The notes beneath the pieces were generated by a model, which was given only the letters and a program-made list of their open reading frames with translations, did not search any database and was not told where the DNA came from. A program made the position numbers and the translations under genes. Source: Flavobacterium galactosidilyticum (GTDB lineage Bacteria; Bacteroidota; Bacteroidia; Flavobacteriales; Flavobacteriaceae). From it: 64,000 bases of DNA. Location: positions 2,530,001 to 2,594,000 of the forward strand of contig NZ_CP087135.1 of assembly GCF_020911945.1 (NCBI RefSeq). Direction: 5' to 3'. Shown here in pieces: positions 57,322 through 64,000 of the stretch (position 1 is the first letter of the stretch; each line of letters starts with the position of its first letter).

Positions 57322-57420
57322 CCGCGTGAGTGATGGCAGTGGAAATCCTCCCGTTTTTCAGGGAGATTGAAACGGACAGCACGACCACGCTGAAACGCTA
57401 GTGGAAGCGCGGACACGCCC
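57322..57420. ncRNA. GC-rich, foldable element (candidate structured RNA or repeat)
   Basis: About 100 bp with far higher G+C than its surroundings. Paired elements: outer stem CCGCG (57322-57326) with CGCGG (57408-57412); hairpin AATCCTCCC/GGGAGATT (about 57354-57368) with a GTTTTTCA loop; hairpin CCAC-GC/GC-TA-GTGG (about 57385-57404). Together they suggest a three-way-junction fold. No ORF uses it. I have an impression of similar elements in other Flavobacterium genomes but cannot confirm that here. Confidence 0.45.
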
Positions 57421-57517
57421 AAATTATTATGAAAAATACATTCTAGAACCGCATTTAACTAAAAATTAGTAAACGTTTGCCTGACGGACGCTGCAAAATG
57501 ATGTAATTTTAAAGTCT

Positions 57518-58636
57518 ATGGAAAACGTGAATAAAAAAGGGTTCTATTTTAAGCAATATGAAGCGCCATTTCAGTCCCCGTTTGATAAACTCTTTGGGAT
57601 TTTTAAGGAGTTGATTACGCATACTTCGGGAGATTTTGATGAAGCGATCGACTGGTTGCGGGAATTAGACAAGGAATATAAACTCACCGATGAACATTAT
57701 ACCATTGATGATTTTATTGAAGATTTAAGGAAAAAAGGCTATATCCGTGACGAACTGAAAGAGGACGGAACTTCGGGAACTGGGATTACTGCCAAGACGG
57801 AGCGTGCGATTAGACAACAAGCGCTGGATACTATTTTTGGGAACTTGAAACGCTCTGGAAGTGGTAATCACAAAACGAAACATGCGGGAAGCGGAGACGA
57901 ACACACGGGTGAGTTTCGGGAGTTTCATTTTGGAGATGGACTGGAACGAATTTCGTTGACTGAAAGTTTGCGCAACGCCCAGATCAATAACGGTGTTGAA
58001 GATTTTATGTTGACCGAAAATGATTTGGTTGTCGAGGAAACACAGTTTAAATCCCAGATGAGTACGGTTTTGATGATTGATATTAGCCACAGTATGATTT
58101 TGTATGGCGAGGATCGGATCACTCCTGCTAAAAAAGTAGCTATGGCGCTTGCTGAACTGATTACGACGCGTTATCCAAAAGATACTTTAGATATTTTAGT
58201 TTTTGGAAATGATGCGTGGACAATTCAGATCAGCGATTTACCTTATTTAAAAGTGGGTCCTTACCATACAAATACGGTTGCTGGTTTACAATTGGCCATG
58301 GATATTTTACGCCGAAAACGAAATACCAATAAACAAATTTTCATGATTACCGATGGGAAACCAAGTTGCGTGCGGGAGAAAGACGGTTCTTATTATATGA
58401 ACAGTAACGGACTGGACGAATATATTGTGGATAAATGCTACAATCAGGCGCAAAAGGCTCGGAAATTACACATTCCCATTACTACCTTTATGATCGCTAA
58501 TGATCCCTATTTGCAACAATTTGTGAATCATTTTACGGAGGCGAATCAAGGAAAAGCGTTTTATACTGGACTGAAAGGACTAGGAGAAATGATTTTTCAG
58601 GATTATGAAACAAATAGAAAGAAGAGGATTAAGTAG
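57518..58636 (+). CDS. von Willebrand factor A-domain protein (MoxR-associated type)
   Basis: 372 aa, no signal peptide. The N-terminal 180 residues are helical and charged (FDKLFGIFKELITHTSGDFDEAIDW). The vWA domain begins about residue 183 with the MIDAS motif DISHS (VLMIDISHSMILYGEDRITPAKK) and continues through TLDILVFGNDAWTIQISDL, NTVAGLQLAMDIL and QIFMITDGKPSC. The AAA+ MoxR/ChlI-like ATPase encoded 183 bp downstream is its usual partner. Such pairs act as metal-insertion or protein-remodelling chaperones. Client unknown. Confidence 0.87.
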   Translation: MENVNKKGFYFKQYEAPFQSPFDKLFGIFKELITHTSGDFDEAIDWLRELDKEYKLTDEHYTIDDFIEDLRKKGYIRDELKEDGTSGTGITAKTERAIRQQALDTIFGNLKRSGSGNHKTKHAGSGDEHTGEFREFHFGDGLERISLTESLRNAQINNGVEDFMLTENDLVVEETQFKSQMSTVLMIDISHSMILYGEDRITPAKKVAMALAELITTRYPKDTLDILVFGNDAWTIQISDLPYLKVGPYHTNTVAGLQLAMDILRRKRNTNKQIFMITDGKPSCVREKDGSYYMNSNGLDEYIVDKCYNQAQKARKLHIPITTFMIANDPYLQQFVNHFTEANQGKAFYTGLKGLGEMIFQDYETNRKKRIK

Positions 58637-58819
58637 TGTTCAGTGCTCAGTTCTCAGTCGAGCAGTAGTAGATAGATGTAGAGTAATTGTATTGTCAATT
58701 GCAATCAAGTAAGAAAATATATTTATAGAATAGTATTAATAAAAAAGTAAAATACAATATTAATCTTGGTGAACGTAGCGTAAAAACCTTGTGAATCTTG
58801 TGGTTAAAAAATAATAAAC

Positions 58820-60283
58820 ATGAAAATAGAAAATATAAAAACACTCGGAGAATTAAAAAAATCAGGTTACGAAAGTAAAAGCATCAAAGATGAATTGCGT
58901 TCGAATTTGAGAGAAAAGATAAAAGCGGGAATACCAACTTTTGAAGGTGTTCACGGATTCGAAAACACCGTAATTCCAGAATTGGAACGAGCAATCTTGT
59001 CGCGTCACAATATTAACTTATTAGGTCTTCGTGGTCAAGCCAAAACGAGATTAGCACGTAAAATGGTAGAATTGCTTGATGAATACATTCCGTATGTGAC
59101 TGGTTCAGAGATTAACGATGATCCATTCCAACCGATTTCGCGTTTTGCTAAAGACATAATTGAAATTAAAGGTGATGAAACCCCAATTTCGTGGTTGCAT
59201 AGAAGTGATCGTTTCTTCGAGAAACTAGCTACGCCAGATGTTACTGTTGCGGATTTAATAGGTGATGTTGATCCTATAAAAGCAGCAAATTTGAAATTGT
59301 CCTATGCGGACGATCGCGTGATTCATTTCGGGATGATTCCGAGAGCGAATCGCTGTATTTTTGTAATCAATGAATTACCTGATTTACAAGCTCGAATCCA
59401 AGTAGCCTTATTTAATATTTTGCAAGAAGGCGATATCCAAATTAGAGGTTTTAAATTAAGAATGCCGCTGGATATGCAATTTGTTTTTACAGCAAACCCA
59501 GAAGATTATACGAATAGAGGAAGTATTGTAACACCGCTGAAAGATAGAATAGGTTCTCAAATCCTGACGCATTATCCTGACACTATCAAGATTGCAAGAA
59601 CAATTACAGAGCAAGAAGCCAAGTTAGACTCTTTGCAAAATGATATGGTTTATGTGCCTTCTTTAGCGAGAGATTTACTGGAACAAGTGAGTTTTGAAGC
59701 GAGAGAAAGTGAATACATTGATAATAAGAGCGGAATTAGTGCTCGTTTGAGTATTACTGCTTTTGAGAATTTATTGAGTACTGCTGAGAGAAGAGCTTTG
59801 AAAAATGGAGAAGATAAAACAACCGTACGTTTATCTGACTTTATGGGGATTATTCCTGCAATTACAGGAAAAGTGGAATTAGTTTATGAAGGAGAACAAG
59901 AAGGAGCGGCTGTGGTGGCTCAGCATTTATTAGGTGATGCGATTCATACTTTTTTCCCTGCTTATTTTCCAAAAATTGAGAAATTAGAAAAACAAGATGA
60001 AAAAACACCTTATACGGATATTATCGAGTGGTTTTTTGCTGAAAGTGGTTTCGAATTATTAGATGATTGTACAGATGCCGAATATGAAAGAATCTTAGGC
60101 AGTATTGTTCCTCTTGAGATTTTAATCAAGAAATACCAACCACAACTCGAAAAAGAAGATAAATTCTTTATGAAAGAGTTCATTTTGTGGGCTTTGGTTG
60201 AATATAAAAAACTCAGTAAAGACCGCTTCTCAGAAGGATATCAATTCAAGGATATTTACGGTAGTTTTATCAGTAAACTATAA
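58820..60283 (+). CDS. AAA+ ATPase of the MoxR/magnesium-chelatase (ChlI) type
   Basis: 487 aa. HNINLLGLRGQAKTRLARKM is the Walker A region (GLRGQAKT, about 70-80) and RCIFVINELPDLQARIQVALFNILQEGDIQI the Walker B/sensor block. FVFTANPEDYTNRGSIVTPLKDRIGSQI is the sensor-1/arginine-finger region found in ChlI and MoxR proteins. The C-terminal helical lid is about 330-487. It pairs with the vWA protein upstream, as chelatase I and D subunits do. The 183-bp spacer contains no clear terminator, so co-transcription is plausible. Confidence 0.88.
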   Translation: MKIENIKTLGELKKSGYESKSIKDELRSNLREKIKAGIPTFEGVHGFENTVIPELERAILSRHNINLLGLRGQAKTRLARKMVELLDEYIPYVTGSEINDDPFQPISRFAKDIIEIKGDETPISWLHRSDRFFEKLATPDVTVADLIGDVDPIKAANLKLSYADDRVIHFGMIPRANRCIFVINELPDLQARIQVALFNILQEGDIQIRGFKLRMPLDMQFVFTANPEDYTNRGSIVTPLKDRIGSQILTHYPDTIKIARTITEQEAKLDSLQNDMVYVPSLARDLLEQVSFEARESEYIDNKSGISARLSITAFENLLSTAERRALKNGEDKTTVRLSDFMGIIPAITGKVELVYEGEQEGAAVVAQHLLGDAIHTFFPAYFPKIEKLEKQDEKTPYTDIIEWFFAESGFELLDDCTDAEYERILGSIVPLEILIKKYQPQLEKEDKFFMKEFILWALVEYKKLSKDRFSEGYQFKDIYGSFISKL

Positions 60284-60286
60284 TAG

Positions 60287-60321
60287 AAAAGGGTTTAGAT
60301 TTATTTCTAAACCCTTTTTTA
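60287..60321 (+). terminator. Rho-independent terminator of the vWA/MoxR pair
   Basis: AAAAGGGTTTAGA and TCTAAACCCTTTT form a perfect stem around a short AT loop and run into six T, starting 4 bp after the stop codon. Confidence 0.85.
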
Positions 60322-60553
60322 AATTTTAAGATAATATGATTCTAACCGCAGATTTGCAGATTTTTAATTTATATACTATATTCTAATAAAGATATTATTT
60401 TTAAATAAAACAATTTAATTTTTTGACCTGTAGAATAGTATTTTTAAAAATCAGCCAATCTTCGGTAAAAAATAATAATTTATATTTATTTAACAATCAG
60501 GTATTACCATTTTTTTTTATTCTACCTTGGCCCGTTGGCGGTATAAACAGTCA
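60322..60553. other. Short intergenic stretch
   Basis: No gene or clear promoter match. A poly-T tract lies just upstream of the oxygenase start. Confidence 0.4.
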
Positions 60554-61159
60554 ATGAAAATTGACATGGAAAATAATTTCGAGACTTTGATTGCCACTTA
60601 TATTGAAAATAAAGTAGGCATATCAGAGCATTTTTTGAGTAACACTTTGGCGAATAACTTAAAGCTAAATTTAATTGCTCTCAACACCAAAAGTTTATTG
60701 GTAGAAGCAGGTATTGGAAACGCCGAAAAAGTATCATACGATGGAGCGATTCGGAGTGATTCTATTTACTGGTTGGATAAAAAACACAATAACGCATTCG
60801 AAAACGAATTCTTTGCTCAAATAGAAGAATTTATCCTTTATCTAAACCGAAGCTGTTTTGCTGGAATTACCGGTTATGAGTTTCATTATTCCCTTTACGA
60901 ATCGGGTGATTTTTATTTAAAACACTTGGATCAATTCAAAAATAATCCCAGCCGAAAATACTCTATGATTAGCTATTTGAACGCCGATTGGCAAGAAAGT
61001 GACGGCGGTGAACTCCTAATTCATCAATTAGATAATAATCAAAAAATAGCGCCAACTCAAGGCAAAACCGTTTTCTTTAAAAGTGACGAATTAGTACATG
61101 AAGTTCTGGTTACACAAAATACTCGAATGAGCATTACAGGTTGGTTGAAAAGTGATTAA
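60554..61159 (+). CDS. 2OG-Fe(II) oxygenase, prolyl-4-hydroxylase-like
   Basis: 201 aa from the ATG at 60554 (MKIDMENNFETLIATYIENK). The frame also opens at a TTG 9 codons earlier, which is less likely. The core is the double-stranded beta-helix of P4H-like enzymes: EFHYSLYESGDFYLKHLDQF holds the H-x-D iron pair, SYLNADWQESDGGELLIHQ the central strands, and KSDELVHEVLVTQNTRMSITGWL the distal His and the 2OG-binding Arg. The family hydroxylates proline or other side chains in proteins. It is monocistronic; the substrate cannot be deduced. Confidence 0.87.
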   Translation: MKIDMENNFETLIATYIENKVGISEHFLSNTLANNLKLNLIALNTKSLLVEAGIGNAEKVSYDGAIRSDSIYWLDKKHNNAFENEFFAQIEEFILYLNRSCFAGITGYEFHYSLYESGDFYLKHLDQFKNNPSRKYSMISYLNADWQESDGGELLIHQLDNNQKIAPTQGKTVFFKSDELVHEVLVTQNTRMSITGWLKSD

Positions 61160-61215
61160 TTTTTGTCTTTTGTCAAATCTAGCGCAGTTGAGATTTAGTT
61201 TTATTAGAAGTGCAT

Positions 61216-62211
61216 TTAATTTCCTTTTAATCGAGTGACTATTTTTTGCAACAGTCGTTTTCCGTCTCTTTTATTTTTAGGAACTTCAGTAGCATGCATT
61301 TCGGAATTGTTTTGCACAAACTGATAACTGAAAGAAAATAGTGGGTTGCTTGGGTTGTCATTTAGCAGTCCGAACCGCAAATCGTTGAAATATAAATTTT
61401 CGTCTTTTTGTGAAATAATATACCAGCCTTCACTAGCTTTCTTGAGTTTTTCAAAATCGGCATTTCCTATTAAGCTTTTTTCTAAAGCGTTGTTTTTGCT
61501 ATAAGCGACAAATGAAATAGGCTGGGTGTCAAAAAGGGAATAATCACTCAATAGATAATTGTTTGTAGTCGCTACGTTCGCATTCCACAAAATGAGGTTG
61601 AAAGCCGTAGGTTTTACAATGATTTCATTATACTGAATACCTTGTTTTGTCAATGCTTTTTCAAATTGAGATAACGCGTATAGTTTTATAAAACAAGATA
61701 AAAGTAAATACGAACTACTAATTAGTAAACCGCGCTTGATGTATTTATATCGAAGTGACTCTTTTTGCGTTTTCCATACTAAAACTAATGCGATAACTAG
61801 CGGTATGGTGTACAGCGGATCAATAACAAAAATAGTTTTTAAAGCGAAACGTTGTTCTAGTGGCCACAAGATTTGTGTTCCCCAGGAAGTAAACATATCT
61901 AACAATACGTGCGTAAACAAACCCCAAAAAGCCATGTTTGTGGCGGTAAAGAAGCTGATTTTGCCTTTTTCTACTTTTGAAATTAACCATCCAAATAATG
62001 GACTGATTAATAAAAAAAGAAAAAGAGAATGACTAATTCCCCGATGAATCAATAGCGCATCTACAGGATTTAAGAACATTCCAACTAGAACATCTAAGTC
62101 AGGCAATGTTCCTAAAATAGCACCGTACAAAAAGGTTTTATTTTTGAGTTGTTTGCCAGCACATACTTCGGAAACGGCGATTCCGAGAGCTATTTGAGTA
62201 AAAGAATCCAT
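61216..62211 (-). CDS. DUF457/YdjM-family membrane-bound metal-dependent hydrolase-like protein
   Basis: 331 aa. MDSFTQIALGIAVSEVCAGK, ILGTLPDLDVLVGMFLNPVD, then LLIHRGISHSLFLFLLISPLFG give the conserved D-x-D, H-R-x-x-x-H-S metal-ligand pattern of the family. FWGLFTHVLLDMFTSWGTQILWPL supplies further His/Asp residues. About four to five membrane helices lie in the first 185 residues, followed by a soluble C-terminal domain. The biochemical role of the family is not established. It ends convergently with the oxygenase gene 57 bp away. Confidence 0.85.
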   Translation of the reverse strand: MDSFTQIALGIAVSEVCAGKQLKNKTFLYGAILGTLPDLDVLVGMFLNPVDALLIHRGISHSLFLFLLISPLFGWLISKVEKGKISFFTATNMAFWGLFTHVLLDMFTSWGTQILWPLEQRFALKTIFVIDPLYTIPLVIALVLVWKTQKESLRYKYIKRGLLISSSYLLLSCFIKLYALSQFEKALTKQGIQYNEIIVKPTAFNLILWNANVATTNNYLLSDYSLFDTQPISFVAYSKNNALEKSLIGNADFEKLKKASEGWYIISQKDENLYFNDLRFGLLNDNPSNPLFSFSYQFVQNNSEMHATEVPKNKRDGKRLLQKIVTRLKGN

Positions 62212-62492
62212 AATGCTAAAGTAAGTCTTATCGAGCGACTTCCCAATTTAAGTGTTCTAAATGTTTAGAAAATTTGAGTAAATAAATCTTTAATTTAGTG
62301 ATCTTATAATTTTTTTTAGCCTGACATAAAAAGGACTAAAAAGATTTTAATCTGTGGAAGTCACAGTACCTCGGGGCAAAATTTTTAAACTTTTTCTTCA
62401 AACTTTAAGGCTTTTAGTGGTGAATAGTTTAAATTTCGAAAAGGACTATTTTTTAAGCAATAAACAGTATTTTTGGGTTCTAAAAATTTATT

Positions 62493-63347
62493 ATGCTCTT
62501 TCTAATATTAAGTATTATTTGCAGTGTTACCGTAGGTGTAATTTTTAAAGTTTCTCGTAAATACAATGTGAATAATTCACAAATTGTTACTGCAAATTAT
62601 TTGTTTGCTTTGATTCTATGTTATTTCTTCTTCAGTCCTGATTTGACTGTAGTAGGAAAAGAATCGCCATGGATTTTATATGCTGTTATTGGTTTATTAT
62701 TGCCTTCGGTATTTTTATTTTTGGCAGCTTCTATAAAACACATGGGAATTGTAAAAACGGATGCCGCCCAGCGACTTTCGTTATTTATTCCTATTCTTGC
62801 AGCTTGGTTTATCTTCAAAGAAGATTTTAATTCATTAAAAATTACTGCATTTTTAATTGGATTACCAGCAATACTATTAATTCTAGCAAAACCGTCTGAA
62901 AACACTAAAAATAAATGGATTTATCCCACTGTCGTCTTACTAGGTTTCGGATTAATAGATATCCTATTTAAACAAATTGCATTGTACACCACTTTACCTT
63001 ATACAACTTCGCTATTTGTTGTTTTTAGTATTGCGCTGCTAATTATGGTTGCCGTAGTTATCTATGAATTGATTAGTACTAAAGCGCGTTTACAAATGAA
63101 AAATATCGCATTTGGAGGTTTAGTAGGTGTTTTTAATTTTGGTAATATTCTTTTCTACTTAAAAGCGCATCAGGCATTTGTTGAAAATCCTTCGACTGTT
63201 TTTGCGGGTATGAATATGGGCGTCATTATTCTAGGAAGTTTGATTGGTGTTTTTGTATTTAAAGAAAAACTGACCAAGATGAATTACGCAGGTCTTGCCC
63301 TAGCTTTGCTAGCTATTATTCTAATAGTACTCTCGCAAATGAAATAA
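62493..63347 (+). CDS. EamA/DMT-family transporter
   Basis: 284 aa with ten predicted membrane helices in two homologous halves (about 1-135 and 145-284). ASIKHMGIVKTDAAQRLSLFIPILAAWFIFKED and FVENPSTVFAGMNMGVIILGSLIGVFVFKEKL are the paired EamA blocks where helix ends meet a charged FKE. Likely an inner-membrane metabolite exporter; substrate unknown. A TATTTTTG box at 62468-62475 lies 17 bp before the start without a good -33 element. Confidence 0.85.
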   Translation: MLFLILSIICSVTVGVIFKVSRKYNVNNSQIVTANYLFALILCYFFFSPDLTVVGKESPWILYAVIGLLLPSVFLFLAASIKHMGIVKTDAAQRLSLFIPILAAWFIFKEDFNSLKITAFLIGLPAILLILAKPSENTKNKWIYPTVVLLGFGLIDILFKQIALYTTLPYTTSLFVVFSIALLIMVAVVIYELISTKARLQMKNIAFGGLVGVFNFGNILFYLKAHQAFVENPSTVFAGMNMGVIILGSLIGVFVFKEKLTKMNYAGLALALLAIILIVLSQMK

Positions 63348-63460
63348 GATATAGAAAAAATTTTGTTTTAAACCTGTATTTTTCAGCACTATGTGAACTT
63401 AAATTTAAAATTTCTTATTAAATGGTTTTTAAAAAAAAAGTCGTTATTTTCTCCTTAAAA

Positions 63461-64000
63461 CTAGACTTTTATTTTCTCTAATTCCAAATAAATATGGTCC
63501 ATTTCTTTTTTAAGCTCCACTATTTGATTGTTGGCGATATCAATTTCTTTCATGCTAGCGTTAATATCATTTTCTCTTTCGCTATCTGATCTTAAAAAAT
63601 GAAAATCTTGGGCTTTTGCTAGCTTATCTTTAGCTTGATTCAAACTACTTACAGCAACAAAAAGCTGCTGTTGAACTTCTACAAGTTGGCTATTAAGAGA
63701 AACCTTTCGTTCTTTTAATACTCGCTCAAATTCTAGTTTTTCTTGTTCAATTTTCTGGGCTTTTTCATCCTGAATTCGTTTTTCTTCTAATTCACGCTGT
63801 TGATTTTCTTTTTCAGTTTTTAAGTTTTGTTGCTCTAATTGAACGCTCCTTTGATTTTGAAAAAAGCTAATTCCAGCCGTAGCTATAACTAGTACTAAAA
63901 TTGAAACTACTATATAAAAAAGCGTTTTATCTAATCCCATAATTTTAGGATCAGGCTTTTCTTCATCAGCTTCTAAAAATGTTTGAGGCTCTAGATTTTG
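63461..64000 (-). CDS. Membrane-anchored coiled-coil protein (5' end off the window)
   Basis: The frame is open through the right edge: 20 further codons (QNLEPQTFLEADEEKPDPKI) precede the Met at 63940, so the start lies outside. After this cytosolic stretch come one membrane helix (LFYIVVSILVLVIATAGISFF) and a long Glu/Lys/Gln-rich coiled coil (NLKTEKENQQRELEEKRIQ through the C-terminus, ending HIYLELEKIKV). No enzymatic domain. The missing N-terminus might hold a zinc-ribbon or another cytosolic domain. Confidence 0.7.
   Translation of the reverse strand, partial: QNLEPQTFLEADEEKPDPKIMGLDKTLFYIVVSILVLVIATAGISFFQNQRSVQLEQQNLKTEKENQQRELEEKRIQDEKAQKIEQEKLEFERVLKERKVSLNSQLVEVQQQLFVAVSSLNQAKDKLAKAQDFHFLRSDSERENDINASMKEIDIANNQIVELKKEMDHIYLELEKIKV

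Noticed and set aside
60527..60553. TTG start for the 2OG oxygenase
   Set aside because: An ATG 9 codons later gives a normal family length and the extra residues are not typical.

Overview
The window looks like a chromosomal segment of a Flavobacterium-like member of the Bacteroidota. The evidence is strong AT richness, a type IX secretion (T9SS) C-terminal sorting domain, genes without Shine-Dalgarno sequences, promoters of the TTTG-N18/19-TAnnTTTG type (clearest in front of a tRNA-Tyr), and many Bacteroidota-type families: LytS/LytTR pairs, TPR-lipoprotein kinases and TlpA/DUF4369 lipoproteins.

Region 1 (1-7188, minus strand) is one end of a natural-product cluster. A 2196-residue hybrid megasynthase with the order A-PCP-KS-AT-ACP-aminotransferase is followed after 18 bp by a JmjC/cupin-type Fe(II)/2-oxoglutarate dioxygenase that runs off the left edge. 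The domain order predicts that an amino acid is loaded, extended once with malonyl-CoA and transaminated, giving a 3,4-diamino-acyl thioester. No condensation or release domain lies inside the window. Region 2 (7952-12229, plus strand) is a tight three-gene set of secreted surface proteins: a T9SS-sorted protein, a fibre-like protein, and a protein with three FN3 domains and a beta-helix.

Region 3 (12230-14743) has no intact gene but is not empty. It holds a decayed IS5-like transposase and a multiply frameshifted nucleotidyltransferase (glycerol-3-phosphate cytidylyltransferase-like). Region 4 (14744-35265, plus strand) is a Wzx/Wzy-type exopolysaccharide locus. It encodes an acyltransferase, a flippase, eight glycosyltransferases or probable glycosyltransferases, a DUF1919 protein, a Wzy-like polymerase, a WcaF-like acetyltransferase, a Wza-like exporter, a Wzc-like tyrosine kinase and an initiating phosphoglycosyltransferase, and it ends at a hairpin. 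A convergent GH16 lipoprotein hydrolase follows.

Region 5 (37209-64000) is mixed housekeeping and signalling. It holds a LytS/LytTR pair, a CPA2 antiporter, two alpha/beta hydrolases, a TPR-lipoprotein kinase with its regulator, tRNA-Tyr, a TlpA-like lipoprotein split by an in-frame TGA, a DnaJ-KTSC fusion, a CHASE/PAS kinase with a single-domain regulator, YchJ, a decayed Fic gene, a vWA/MoxR pair, a 2OG oxygenase, a DUF457-type membrane protein, an EamA transporter and a truncated coiled-coil membrane protein.

Broken genes are frequent: transposase, cytidylyltransferase, a glycosyltransferase scrap, a possible RteC-like scrap, Fic, TlpA and a small lipoprotein. The two observations most worth follow-up are the A-PCP-KS-AT-ACP-AMT/JmjC cluster and a GC-rich, foldable element at 57322-57420. 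All calls come from reading the sequence; no database search was run, and family assignments rest on recalled motifs.
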